Positions 35,916 to 49,330 of a DNA stretch of 64,000 nt are shown piece by piece. The stretch spans positions 11,133,569 to 11,197,568 of the forward strand of contig SCHM01000002.1 in NCBI GenBank assembly GCA_004123355.1, written 5' to 3'. Each line of letters begins with the position of its first letter. The first letter of the stretch is position 1. The notes under the pieces were generated by a model. The model did not search any database, was not told the origin of the DNA, and was given only the letters and a program-made list of their open reading frames with translations. This DNA is from Amphirosellinia nigrospora. Its lineage: Eukaryota > Ascomycota > Sordariomycetes > Xylariales > Xylariaceae. Both the position numbers and the translations under genes were made by a program.

Positions 35916-37655
35916 ATGAAATTCCCATCCCTCCTCCTAGCGGCGACGCTTCTTACAAGGGGCGGCGGCTGCAGCGCTAACCACACGGGCCCCCGCGTAG
36001 TCGACGATAAGCAGGGGGTGACATACGCGGGTCTCGCTCGCAACGGGATCGAGGTATTCCTGGGGTTCCGTTCGGCGAAGGCACGGGGGGCGCCAATCGC
36101 TTCAAACCACCAAGACCGTACGCGGCCGCGCGAGGGCCGTCATTGACGCGACATCGTACGGTCCCGCCTGTCCGCAATTGATCGCGGGGGCGTCCCCCCG
36201 TCCAGATATACGGATGTGACGGACATCTCGGAGGACTGCCTGAATCTCATCATCGGGCGTCCGGCGGGCACGACGAAAGGCAGTCGTCTTCCGGTCATGG
36301 TGTATATCTACGGTGGCAGTTTCTGGCGCGGACAGAATCGCGAGGTGACCACGTCTCCGGATGGTATGGTGCGCGAGTCGGTGGCCAACGGCTTGCCCGT
36401 CATCATAATAGCCATCAATTATCGCCTCGGGATGTTCGGTTTCGCACAGTCTGCCGCTCTAGAGGCCGAGGGCTCCGAGAATGCTGGTTTGCGGGACCAG
36501 CGCCTCGCTCTAGAATGGATTCGCGAACATGTCGACCAGTTCGGAGGGGATCGGGATAGAGTCACCATCTTTGGACAATCCTCCGGTGGTCTAGCTGTCG
36601 GCATGCAGATCATGGCATACGGGGGAAGTAAACCCGCACCGTTTCGGCAGGGCATATGCGAGAGTCAAGCCAACGAGCCTGGTATCACTGGGAATTTCAC
36701 CATAGATGCCATGAAGCTCGTGGTTAACGCTGTCGGGTGCAATACAAGCAGCTTGCATTCCACCGAGACCGTCAACTGCCTGCGAGGCTTGGACATGGGG
36801 ACGCTCCTAAACGCATCCATCTCAACATATACCGGAGATGCGGCTCACAACTTAGGCGACATTTGGCTTCCGGTTGTTGACGGCGACTTCTTGCCCGCTG
36901 CGCCCTCGCAGCTCATCAAGGAGGGGAAATTCGCCAACATCACCACTATGATCGGATGGTGCGAGGATGACCTTACTATAGTTACCGATACCGCCATCTC
37001 GACCAATGAGCAGGCGCACGACTTCGTCCAAGGCTACGTTCCGACCATGTCTCGTGCCAATGTGGAGAAACTACTATCTCTGTATCCCATCTCTGAGTTC
37101 CAGGCTAATGAGGCCGCAAACAAATCAAGCCAGTTCTACCGCGCAGCACGGGTTTTGCGCGACATCTTGATGGTGTGTCAGCCCATGTTTTACGCTGAGA
37201 ACCTCTCTAGGCGTGGGAACGATGTCTACTTCTATGATTGGAATCAGACAATCAGCGACCAAATCATGAAGGCGGTAGACAACGAGACGGGATATGGTGT
37301 GATTCACAAATCGGACTTGGAGTACGTCTTCGGCAACCTCTCCGCGTTCGATAATGGGGAGTACCCGTTCCAGCCTACGCCAGCCGACTACGCCCTAGCG
37401 TCCCGGGGCTCGAGGTCGTGGTCGACATTTGCCAGCACCGGGAAGCCGAGCTTGGAGGGCCATGACACGTTCTCCGGGTTCACGACTGCGTACCGTGGGA
37501 CGAATGAGACAAACGTCTTCATTGCTGGAGGGCCGCATGAAGGACTGTCGGCTATTGATGGCCCCAAAGCACAGGCTGTATTGCAAGCCCAGAGACTTAG
37601 GGAAAGATGCGCATTCATCAACTCGGATGAGATAATCAAACAGCTAAGGTATTAA
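35916..37655 (+). CDS. Secreted type-B carboxylesterase/lipase
   Basis: Alpha/beta-hydrolase of the carboxylesterase family B (esterases, lipases, cholinesterase-like), hydrolysing carboxylic esters outside the cell. Seen: signal peptide MKFPSLLLAATLLTRGGG, then SEDCLNLIIGRP, the oxyanion-hole strand VMVYIYGGSF, NYRLGMFGF, GLRDQRLALEWIREHVDQFG, the nucleophile elbow GQSSGG (Ser in the family's usual G-x-S-x-G), acidic candidates in IGWCEDDL, and the catalytic His in GVIHKSDLEYVFG. Several Asn-x-Ser/Thr sites fit a secreted glycoprotein. The main frame 36216-37655 is whole; the N-terminal part is split by breaks near 36065, 36150 and 36210. Total length near 570 residues matches the family. 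It lies in the same accessory stretch as a Zn2Cys6 regulator and a reductase. Substrate is not predictable. Confidence 0.9.
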
Positions 37656-38316
37656 CTTGACCGTGCTCAAAAGATCCGCATTGAATGATAAAAGGCCGCC
37701 TTGTACTATATTTCTAGAGCCAAGAACTCCCCAACGAGATTGTAGAATCTGCCGCTGTACATAATCCTCAAGTCTTCACTATGCAAATTAGGACACCACG
37801 GGATGACGCGTTTCATCTTTCCTCGTTGAGATGACACAAGTCGCTTCCTCTCTGTCAGGAAGCCGGCATAGGTAGTAAACACTTCCGATCGTACGAAGAT
37901 CTATCCACAATCTTGGTGCGGCCGACTATGACTATATCTAGGCGTCCCTTTGTTCTATGTCTTGTAAGACTGAATGACGTGTTGAAATACTGCTTTACCG
38001 AATTGAGTGGTAGAGCTGAACTTTTGTTTTCATCATGACGAAGCCATCATAACCGCGAATAGAGTCGGGCCATAGGAGACTTCTAACGTCCCAAATATGA
38101 GATGTCATTTTCTCTATCATCGTTTTACTTGACTCGCAAGACAGTAACAGGATAGCAATCATTTAGTCCCTACTACCGTGAGAACACAGTCAGTACAGAC
38201 ATGAAGACAGCAAGCCTAGACGCATGCGCGTTACCAGATCACACTTCGTATTCACCAATGACGAGGAACTGCGATGGATATGATATAGAATCAAACTTCT
38301 TTCAATCCCTGGGTTT
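37656..38316. other. Convergent 3' flanks of esterase and regulator
   Basis: 660 bases between two stops; nothing recognisable in it. Confidence 0.4.
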
Positions 38317-39701
38317 CTAGACGTTGTTTTGAAGCAGTGCTTGAAGATTAGTATCCGGCGCCTTCATAAACCAGGAATCAATCCTACGCGAGTCCCACAT
38401 AAGACCAACAATCGAGAGCCCAAACTCGTCGACTTCCACCGGCGACGCCTTAGCAAAGAGCATATCCGGCGGATCCGACCGCATGAAAAGAGGATCGTGA
38501 CGGTCAGCCAACCGGTACCATTCCGCAGGGGTCGCGGCATCCCAGAGGCCCCGTCGCAAGGTATACGCTATAGATCCGGGACAAGCGCCCTGCCCATCCC
38601 GCAGCGTGACGTACACGCTGTATGTGTAGTTGACGACGATCCACGTCCTCCGGATGCTCTCTGCCAGAACCCAGTCGTCCCAAGCCCGTGCCGCCGGCTC
38701 GGAGACGTCGTGATATGGCATATCGGAAAAGCCTGTGTCGCTCAACGCTTGCTGCAGATAAGCTTTCCATCGCGCGGCCTCCCAGAGCTGGGTCCTCCAG
38801 CGCTGGAGAGTAGTGTTGTGTTGCTCCGCTTGCGCACGATGCCTTATATCACCATCGAACAAGCGGATGAATTGATAGATGAACAATGCCTGGACTCGAG
38901 CTAAGTGATCTAGCAAGTTGGGAGCTGGCGCAGGGTCCAGACCGCCCCACGGATCTGGCCATGATAAAAGGTCTGATGATCCGTGTTGTCGGAGCAAGGT
39001 ATTGGCTTTTTCCTCTACGAGCTGCATGACCACCTCCTCGTTCTTCTCCGTCTTGCCTATGTAGGCCGCCAAGGTACTATAAGCATCTTGTAGACAAGAC
39101 GGAAGGCCATTCTCGGCGTATAGGTGGCGATGTACCAAGGGAGAGTGGGCGTCTGCAACCCATTGGTATAGCCATCTTCGAATACATTTCACATACCCCT
39201 TCCAGTGAGACAACCCTATCCTCGGCTGGAAGTCGGCTAGGTCGTACTCGTAGGTTGACCACGAATCACCTCGTAGAAACCAGTCCGAAGTGCTAGGCGC
39301 TAGCGGAGCGATGATTTCGTTGCAATGATCTTGGCCATCGTCAGGCTGCGCGCATGGTGGAAGTAGATCTTGGCCATCCCAGTCCAATTCAATAGTAGTC
39401 GCCGACACTTCACTCGTCTCCCCGAAGGTTCGAGTTCCGTCACCTTCTCTGAGGATTGTTGGGATGGCGGGCCCCGGGTCCCTCGGCGAGTGTATGGACG
39501 CGTCAGGGGGTATTTACAGAACAATTCTTTATCCATGCACCGCCGGCACGACGGAAGATTCTTGTCACACCGACGTTTTGAACGAATGCAAGAGAAGCAC
39601 GCCTTGCGCAAATGAGCGTTTTGCGCTTGCGCGCCTGTCTTGTCTCCATCTGACACGGTCTTTCCTGCGGAGGACTGCGGAAGGTAATTCGATACGCCCA
39701 A
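38317..39701 (-). CDS. Zn2Cys6 fungal transcription factor
   Basis: Seen: an N-terminal binuclear zinc cluster at residues about 35-62, CFSCIRSKRRC then CRRCMDKELFC (C-x2-C-x6-C-x6-C-x2-C-x6-C), followed by a basic linker (TRPYTRRGTRGPPSQQ), and a C-terminal part of about 350 residues, mostly helical and Trp-rich (WVADAHSPLVHRHLYAENGLP, ARVQALFIYQFIRLFDGD, AWDDWVLAESIRRTWIVV), resembling the regulatory half of short C6 factors near metabolic genes. RRTW and the Y-rich helix after it are usual in this class. One frame break near 39415 lies between the two halves; no intron is needed. It is divergent from the short-chain dehydrogenase 490 bases away, a common arrangement for a local regulator and its target. 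Confidence 0.87.
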
Positions 39702-40192
39702 GAGTAGAAATCGGGTGATTTATGGCGGTATGAAAGCCGGTGGAGGTGGATGCCGATGGTTGTTGACGGAGCGGGCGGAGCTAGTATACTTTTGCGTCAG
39801 CGTCGGGTGTAGAAAGCGGAACATTCACGGAACATTGGTGGAACTTTGCGGACCCAAGTTGTTCTCGTTAGCGCTAACATGCCGTCAAACAAGAAGATGG
39901 CATCCGACTGGCCGGAGGCCCAGCAATATGTCTGCCAACTCAAGTTATTGGCCATCAGAAGTGACGTGAAGGGGCTAACTAACTAATAGGCTTCTCGCGG
40001 TCTGAGTAGAGTGAGCCGATGGACTTGAAGTAGCGTAATCAGATCCCGGCCGAGCCGTGAAAGACAACAATGGCGGCAGCAGTTCTTTAGATTATAAAGT
40101 CTCGAGACCGGTACCTGCTAAGGTCTGGAAATGTCGTGCACATCTGCAAGCCAAGTATCCCGTCGCTCAAAGCAATTTTATTATTTTTCAAG
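39702..40192. promoter_or_regulatory. Divergent promoter between C6 regulator and SDR
   Basis: 490 bases separate the two start codons. Zn2Cys6 proteins usually bind CGG half-sites; CGG/CCG triplets occur in the stretch (around 39890-39935 and 40040-40110), but I see no clear paired palindrome. Regulation of both genes from here is inference. Confidence 0.4.
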
Positions 40193-41240
40193 ATGAACGT
40201 GACGAGACACCACGAACCGTACCCTGCATCAACCCATCACGCCCTGAACTATCCCAACATGGCCGGGCCGTGTTAGTGACTGGGAGCTCCAGCGGTATCG
40301 GGCTTTACATCGCGCGAGCCTTTGCGAAAGCCAAGCGGCCACTGTCATCTTGACCGGACGCCAGGAAGCAACTTTGACCGCGACCGTCGAGAGTCTCGCC
40401 TCGCAATTTCCCGAGACGCGTTTTATCAGTCGTGTCCTTGATATTGCCGATTCCCAAGCAGTCGAGCGAATGTGGAATGAGTTTGACGACGACGGCCTCG
40501 TGGTCGACGTGCTAGTTCTCAATGCGGCCCGCATTCAGTTCGAAAAGGCATCGTTACTTGATCGTGGCCACGCCGAGGTGTTTGCGGACTACGCAACAAA
40601 TGTTGGTGCGAATCTTCATTTTGTCGACCGCTTCTATCATCAGAAGAAACGAAACCCAAGTAAGAAATTGGTATGGCTGATCCCCTCCCTCTAATGATTG
40701 AAATTGGACGGTCGGGAATCTTATTGGCCATTCTATAGGTGTTACTCAATGTGTCGACATTCAGCATCCATGACTTTGAAATCAACAAGGCGACGCCCAG
40801 TTACGGTCTCACGAAAAACGCGGCGGCCTTGGCGATGCAGTTGATCGCACAGGAAGTTCCCGCGAGCGACATGCAAGTGCTCAGCTTCCACCCCGGCTTC
40901 ATCTATACATTCTCAGCGCGAGAATTAGGCTTTACTGACAGGTCTCTATTTCATCATGGTGAGTCACATACCCTCCCAGGATTCGTCGTGCCGAATTAGA
41001 AAGACCGTATATAGAGTGTTGTTGACCCTTCGCCTCAGACGACCTCCCGGCCATTATGCAGTATGGGCTGCCTCGGATGAAGCCGCTTTTCTGCACGGGC
41101 GCTATACTTGGGCAGAATGGAATGTAGAGGAACTGGGCTCTGGCGAGATCAGAAAGCGGATTGATGATGATAGCAAGTACCTGGGCTTGGGGTTTCCGGT
41201 GTTTGATCGCATAACGATGAAGAACTCTCCACGACCGTGA
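40193..41240 (+). CDS. Short-chain dehydrogenase/reductase (SDR)
   Basis: NAD(P)-dependent oxidoreductase of the classical SDR type. Seen: start MNVTRHHEPYP, cofactor glycine motif TGSSSGIG, then LTGRQEATL (the Arg after TG suggests NADPH preference), LDIADSQAV, the structural motif VLNAAR (NNAG equivalent), active-site Tyr-Lys in SYGLTKNAAALAMQL with the Ser in LLNVSTFSIH, and FHPGFIYT after it. Introns: 40671-40738 and 40959-41038 (GT-AG) give KKL-VLLNVS and FHHD-DLPGHYAVWAASD. It ends GFPVFDRITMKNSPRP. Frame breaks near 40225 and 40340 at the N-terminus. About 300 residues in total, normal for the family. The shape resembles SDRs found in fungal secondary-metabolism loci, but no backbone synthase is in view. 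Confidence 0.88.
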
Positions 41241-42049
41241 AATGACTCCATGGAGGGGTAGTTTTATTGTGTGTAGGGTTGCTTCATAGATAGTATGCAT
41301 ACACCCGGGGCGCGGAGCGTCTGCTGCCACCACTCTTTAGAGACATTGATTAAGATCGCAGTGATTAACCTTATAGTTTCGGCACAAAACTTCTTCGTGA
41401 GGCTTCGGTAGTTTCTTTTCGGCATGGTGGGGAGACTCCAGCGTGATAATGTGAGCCGTCTCGGCTGGGTGAGTTTAAGGTGTTGTAAGTGATGCAAAAC
41501 TGATAATAGTTAGACTGTCACATCATGCTACTCACCTTGGTACATGCAACCGGGATCGCTATACATGTTATTTAGTTTGGTACCAATTCACGGTATCATC
41601 AGCTTCGTCCCCATCCAATAACCTGTAAACTATCTAACTCTAGGACCGCATCATTCCTACACCTTGTTACAACTACTGTTGCGAAATTCGTCGGAACAGG
41701 TTGAGTTGGGAAATATATCGTTGACCGTTGCCGGCAGACTATTTTCAAGTTCCGGGCAAGGTTCGCTTTCATGGCACATGGGTAGCTCCTCACGTGTGAT
41801 TGAGGATGTAAAGAGTGCCGTGATATGTGTCGACCTGTCGCGATATATGCGGCAACTGCGCTACGGGATTGACAAGAGAACTTACTAAAGGGTGATTGCG
41901 AAGAGAAAAGGGAGAAATATAGGACACGAGAGGAATATACTCTTGGTTGGATCCCGGGTATGAGCCCGGGCGAAGGGAACCGAATCTAGACTATCCAGAT
42001 GAACCCCCTGTTTGTATGTGGGGATTGCCGGCATGGTTCGATATGTATG
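41241..42049. other. Transition stretch from GC-balanced to AT block
   Basis: 800 bases after the SDR stop with no supported gene; open frames at 41264-41497, 41664-41888 and 41947-42171 are short and unmatched. An inverted repeat of CCCGGG with a six-base spacer lies at 41953-41970. Base composition is ordinary up to about 42040 and then changes abruptly. Confidence 0.4.
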
Positions 42050-42983
42050 CATATATATATATATATATTATATGTGAAAATAGTATCAATACTAGGGGCA
42101 ATACTAAGTTAGTTAGCTTAATTAGTATATTCGTACTATTATATATTCTTAGTTTTCTAGTTATAAACTAAGTAAGCTATTTTTTTACTAAATACTAAAG
42201 AATTTACTTAAGCAGCTATAGCAGCTTAATACTTTTTTTATTCTGCGTAAAAAGGGCTTTTTTTACACGTATTGCGTAATATCTAGCGTACATATAAACC
42301 ACGTACTACTATGCTATATAGCTACCTAAGCACTAATAATTACGTAATTTATTATTAGGCTAATTAAATATTAAACGTATATATTAATATTTTTTTTAGC
42401 TACAAATATTATAATATTATAAGCTTTGAAAAAAAAATAATAAAACTTTAAATTAATTTAGTACTATAATTAAACCTTTTTTTTATAACTAAAAATATAT
42501 AGTTAACTAATTAAACTAAACATAATATCTATATATATATACGGGCTATATATTTTATTTTAAAACGGACTTATTTTTTTACTTAGTTTAAAATTATTTT
42601 ATAAACGTTTTATTATTACTATAATTTTAATATAATTTTTATTTATTTTAAAGTTTAAAAAAAAACTTTTAAAACATTTTATTTTTTATAAATATATAAA
42701 ATAAAATAGTACTTTTTTTATATTTATCCGGGTACTTATTAAATAAATAATTAAATAGCGCTATCCTTTTAAAACCCGGACTTTTTTAGATTTAAACCCT
42801 TAAAACCCTTTTAAATTTAAAAAATAAACAAATAACGTTAATTATTTCTAGCTAAATATTATTCTTTTTAATATTTAATAAGCTTATTAATCGTATAATA
42901 AAATAAATTAAATCGGTTATATATAAAATCTATAAATTCTAAAACATTATAAATACTAAAACATTAAATTAATTACTTTTAGT
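42050..42983. repeat. RIP-degraded DNA left of the Gypsy element
   Basis: AT-rich with no recognisable coding remains. Near 42244-42270 there is a small hairpin of GTAAAAA with TTTTTAC. A patch near 42765-42820 keeps some ACCC runs. Origin undetermined. Confidence 0.5.
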
Positions 42984-43267
42984 TATAGATCTACAAGCTT
43001 TAGTGGTTGTGCCTTACTATTAGCCATAGCACTTATAATCTTTACTTGTAGTAACTGCTACTTGTAATAATGCGTAACTACTATTTGTAATAAATATAGT
43101 GCAATAAATAAAAGCAGGCATTAGTAGTAAATATAGCTGCCCCGCGAATATTTAAGCAGCTGTTTATATATAAACTTAGACTTTTTTTTTTTTTACTTTA
43201 TTTATAGATTTTATAATATATATTATATATATTAAAGCTTTGTTTTTTCGAAATATAAAGTATAACT
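42984..43267 (+). repeat. 5' LTR of the Gypsy fossil
   Basis: Aligns by eye along its whole length with 49331-49614. Shared landmarks are ATCTA-AAGCTTTA at the left, GTAATAAATATA, AAATATAGCTGCCC and CGAATATTTAA in the middle, and TTTATAGATTTTATA and TTAAAGCTTT near the right end. It keeps slightly more G+C than the internal DNA. Confidence 0.82.
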
Positions 43268-46200
43268 ATTTATAGATTATTTAAAATATTATAAAGTATT
43301 AGGACTGTTTTTATAATATTTCTAACTAAACTAAACGATTAATTTAACTTAAAAATATTAAAATATTTTTAAAAAAAAATTAAAATAATAAGCGCGTATA
43401 GCTATATATATTAAAGCTTTTGTTAATATTTTAAATTTATTTGTTTTAAATATTTAAAACGATAAGCTTTTTATAACGAAACTTTAATAAATAATAAAAA
43501 ATATATTTATTTTAGCTTTTTTAACTATATAAAAACTATAACGGCGGGCTATAAAAGCTAACTATTTTTAATTAATTTAGTATAATAGTTTTATAATATT
43601 ATTAATAATATATATTTAAAAAATAAAAATTTAATATAAATATTATTAGCTTTAATCGGATAGTTTAATATTTAGCTAGCAATTATATAAAACTATAAAT
43701 AAAAAACGCTAAATTTAGCTTTTATTTAACTAATAATATATTATATAAATAATTTAATTTAGTTTTAATAAAAATATAAATTAAACTAATATAAATAATA
43801 TATATAAAAACTTTATTACTATTTTTTAAAAAATAAAAATATATATTTTTTTAATAACGGTTTATTGCTATTTTATTATTAATTTATATATATTTGCTAA
43901 AAATTAAATAAATAAAATAAAGTTTTATTTAATTAAATAAAAAAATAAAATAAAATTGTTGTTTTTTATAATAAAATATATATTACGTTAATATATATTA
44001 CTAACGTTTTTTAATTTACGATTAAAAATAATTTTAGTTAATAACGAGCCGATTAATAAATTATTAATTAATTATTAAATAAATTATAAAAAATAATTAA
44101 ATAATATAATTATGCTTAAAATAATTTAAATATTTCGAACTAATAAATAGTTAATTTATTAAATCGTTATAAAATAACTTTTATTTTATTAAATAATAAA
44201 AAAAATATTATATAGCTAAAATATTAGTATTATTTTTTATAATAATATAATTAAAAATAAATTTAAGTTTAAAATATAAATTTAAATTATATAAAATTGC
44301 TTTAAATTTAATATTAATTAGTTTTATAATAATATAGCTAAAATAATTAATATTAAAACTTATATTAAAAGCTATATAGCTAACAATTTATTTTTATTTT
44401 TTATTCGATTATTTTAATATATTAATTAATTTAAAAGCTATTTTAAAATTTTAAAAAATTTATATTAATATTAATTATAATAAAAAACTAAAGCTAATTT
44501 CTAATTATTATTTAATTTTTTAAGAACTATTTTTATCCGTTTAGCTAATAAAACTAAACTTAATAAAGCTAAATAAAAAAAAAATTTAAAAAAAATTTTT
44601 TTTAATTAATAACTAAAACTATTAAAATATTAAAAAAAAATATTAATTTTAACGCTTATATAAAATATTATTTTTAAATAGTTTATTATTTAATAATAAT
44701 TAATTATAAGCAAAATAAAATTTATAAAAAAAAACATAAAAGTTTACTATTATAATTTTTATTTTTTTTTTTTTTTTTATTCGAATAACTTTTTATTTTA
44801 TTTTAAAATTAAATAATATAATAATAATTTTACTTAACTATTTAAGCTTAATATTAATAAAATAATAATTAATTTTTAATAATAAATGTTTTAATTATTA
44901 TTAATAAAAATATATTTTAAAAAAATGCTTTTTAAAAAATTAAACCTTAATAAATAAAAAAGCTCGGGTTATTATTATTTTAGCTATATATAATATATTA
45001 AATATTAAGCCGGCTAATATATAAAAAATAAACTTATAATAACATAAAAAAAAAAATTACTTTAAAAAAAATAGCTTTTTTTTTAAAAAAATATTTCTAA
45101 AAAATATTATTAATTATAAAATAAATTTAATAAAAAATATTTAAATAGAAAACTTTTATTATATATTTATATTTATATAATAATAGATTTTTTTAACTAT
45201 AAATAATTTTTTTAAAAATAAAAAATAAATATAAATATAAACTAACAATTCGTAAAAAAATTATTAAACTATTTAATTTTATTATTATTATAGATTTTTT
45301 ATTAAAAAATTATAAAATATAATAATAAAAAAAAAAAAATATTAATCGGGTTTTTTATTATTATTAAAAATATATAAAAAGATTTTAAAAATAAATTTAT
45401 AACTATTATTAATTTAACTTATAATATTATTTTAAGCAAGCTATAATTTAAAATTATAATATTTTATTAAATTATTAATAAAACTATTTAATATTTTTTT
45501 TTAGTTATTTTTTAATTATAATATAAAATATATTTAATAATAAATAAAATAAATATATAGCTATAATATTTAGCTTATTAATTTAACGCCGATTAATAAA
45601 ACTATAACTTTAAAATCGAAAAATATAACGTTAATAATAATAAAAAAAACAAAATAATATTTAAAAAATATAAAACTAAAAGTATTTATTTTAAAGCATA
45701 ATAATCCAGTATAAAAAAATTTTAATAAAATAAAACAAATAATATTTAATTAATTTCCGCTAGAACTTTTTTTAAAAAATATAAACTATACTTTTTTATA
45801 AAAATATAATTTTAATTTTTATTTAAAATCTAAAAAAAAGTTTTTATTATATAACAAAATAATATTAGTTAATATAAAAAAAACTAACAACCGAAATATT
45901 TAATTTAAATATAATTATTTTTAATATAATAATAAAAAAAACTAAGTAAAAAATGTTTATATTATTAGTATTAATAAAATCGATAAAATAATCGGAAAAT
46001 TAAAAAAAAATAAAAATAATTTTTTAAAAAAAAAAAAAAAATTAAAATAAAGCGCAAAAAAAAATACTTAAAAAAATACTAAAACTAGCACACGTTTTAA
46101 TTAAATAAACTTTAATAATTATTACTATACTACTTATAAATAAACTATAAAATAAAGTTTTTTAAAAATAAATTTAAAGCCGATTTAAATTATAGCTTTT

Positions 46201-49200
46201 TATATAAAATATTATAAACAAATTAAAAACTATATAAAATTCTTAGTCGAAAATTTATATAAAAATTTTATTAAATTTAATAATATTTTATATAATATGT
46301 TTATTTTATTTATAAAAAAAACAAATAATAAGTTTTACTTTTATATAAATTATTATAAACTAAATAAAATTATAAAAAAAAACTAGTATTTATTTTTTTA
46401 TTAAAAAACTTTAGCTTATATTACTAAAGCGAAAATTTTTACCCGATTTAATATATATAAATATTTAACTATATTTATATATTATTTAAAAATAAAAATT
46501 ATATAACGTTTTATATAAAATAATATATATAATTATTAATATTACCGTTTAGTTTTATTATATAAACTTTCGACGTTTTATAATATATTAATAATATATT
46601 TAATTTTTTAAACGATTTTTATAATATATACGCTAATAATATTATTATTTATTCGGAAATAATAAAAAATATATTATATATATTATATACTAAAATAACT
46701 AATTTAAACTAAATTATAAATTAACTTAAAAAATCTAAATTTTATATTATTAAAACTAAGTTTTTAGGTTATATTATTAATATTAAAAAAATTCGAATAA
46801 ACTTTATTAAAATTAACGTTATATTAAAATAAAAACCTTTATATAATTAAAAATATATAATCTTTTTTAAGATTTTATTTTTACTACGATTTTATTAATG
46901 CTTAAAGTTATATTATACGTTTTTAAACTAATTAATATAAAAAAGCGTACTTTTTATATAAACTAAAAAATATAAAAAATTATTTTATTAATTTAAAAAA
47001 CTTTAATATATTTTTTTTATTAAAATATTTCGATTATAACTTATTAATAAAAATTAAAACTAATTTTTTAATAGCGTTAGCTTTAATATATTATTATAAT
47101 TATATAATAAAACTTAATATTTTATAATATTTTTAAAAATATTTATAATATTAAATTAAACTATAATATTTATAATAAAAAATTACTAGCAATTATATTA
47201 TATTTTAAAAAATAAAAACTTAAGCTAATTAGCAGCTATAATAAGCTTTTTTTAATATTTATTAATAATTAAATATAAAGTTTTTTAGCGAAAAATAATA
47301 TTTTAATTTAAAATAAACTAAATAAATTAATTTTTTTTAAAATATAATTTTTAATATTATATTATTTAAAAAAATAATATATTAGCTAACGCTTTATTAT
47401 AAAAATAAAAAAACTTAATAAAAAAAGCTAAAAAAAAATATAATATTATTTTATAATATTTTAGCTAATAAATAATATAATATAATTAATTTTTATATAA
47501 ATAAAGTTATATTAAATAAATTTTATTAAAATATATAATAAACTAAATATTTTTATAAAACTATAATTAATTAAGCGAATTTTTAAAAAAAACTATAAAA
47601 ATAAGCATAAAAATTTATTATTAAAATAAAAATAATAAACTAAAAAACTTATAAAAGCTAAAAAATAAATTAACTATTTTTTATAAACGTTTAATTATTT
47701 TTAATTTTTTATATTTAAAAATATATTTTATTAAAAAAAATACTATAAAATATTTATTATATATTTTAATAAAATAAAACGTATAAACTTATTACTAAAT
47801 ATTATTAGTAGCTTAAGCTAAATAAAAATTATAATTATTATATAACAAACTATATAAAATATAAACTTATTAAAATATTTAAAAATAAATTTTAATAAAC
47901 TTATACTTTTTTTAATATTTAAATATATATAGCGCTATTTTATTATCGATTTTAAATAAATATTAAAAATAAATATAAATATAATAATATATTAATTATA
48001 ATAAACCGTTTAAATAAACAAATAAATTATATTTTATATTATAAAAATAACCGAAAAATATTACTAAAATATACTATAAAAACTTTTTTAAATTTTTAAA
48101 ATATTTATAACTAATATTAAACCGTAAATTTTAGTTTATTTTTGTTTTTATAAATAAGCTATATAAGCTAATAAATATAAAATATACGCTAGCTACTAAA
48201 AATATTATAAAACTATAAAATAAATAAAAATTATAAATAAATATATTAATTAAAAATTATAACTATATATAAATTATTATTAAAATAATAGTTTAAACAT
48301 ATATTTATTATAAATTATATTTAAGCGTTAATTTTTTATACTTTAATAAAGTTATTATTTATAAAGTTAAAATAAGTTTTTTAATATTATTTAATTTTAA
48401 CTAAAAAAATTAAACCGTAAATAAAAAGCTATAAAACTTTTTAAAAAAAAAAAATAATTCAAATAAATATATAAAAAAATAAAAAAAATAGCATAGTTTA
48501 TTAAATTAGCTAAAAAAAACTTACAGTATATTTAAAAACGTATAACTAACTAAACTAATAAAAATTAATAAATTTAATTTTAACGTAAAAAATTATATAT
48601 TAATTTTAAAAAAAAATAGTTAAAAATAAACCGTTTATTAAACAAGCTAAATTTTTTATAATATAATAAAAGTTTAAAATATACGAAAAAAACGGAAATA
48701 TTTTTATATTAAACGTTTTTTAACTTAAAAATATTAAATCGTTATTACGTAAATTAACTACGAAATATTTAATAATTTATTATTAGGTTAAAAAACAAAA
48801 ACCTAAAAAAAAAATAATAAAACTTAAAAATAAAAAAAATTTACTATCGAAAAAATATAAACATTTTAACTTTATATTAAAAATTATAATATAAATAAAT
48901 TAAAAAAGTTAGAACTCCGATAATACGTAATATTTAGCAAAAAATTTTAAAAATAATATAAAAATACTAAAAGATTTTTATAATATAAACTTTAATTTAG
49001 CCGGACTTTTAATAAAACTATAAATATAGCTAAAAGCGGCATAAAAAAACGAATTTAATAAGCTATATTTAAATAATAATAAAGCTATATTAAAGGAAAA
49101 AGTAACGTAAAAAAAACGTATAAATAAAAAATATATAAATATTATATATAAATTTATATTAAGCAAAAAAAACCTTAAATAACATATAAAAAACTAATAT

Positions 49201-49330
49201 AATAACTTAATAGTATAAAGCTTTACGAAAAATTATATTAATAAAAACCCGAGGCGATCCTTTTTTTCGTTAAAAAGTATCGCGATTTTAACCTTAGTTA
49301 AATTATTTTTTTTTTCGAAAAAAAAGTAAT

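Noticed and set aside
48978-49166. Lys/Phe/Ile-rich minus-strand frame in the AT block
   Set aside because: Open by chance in A+T-rich DNA and antisense to the Gypsy fossil.
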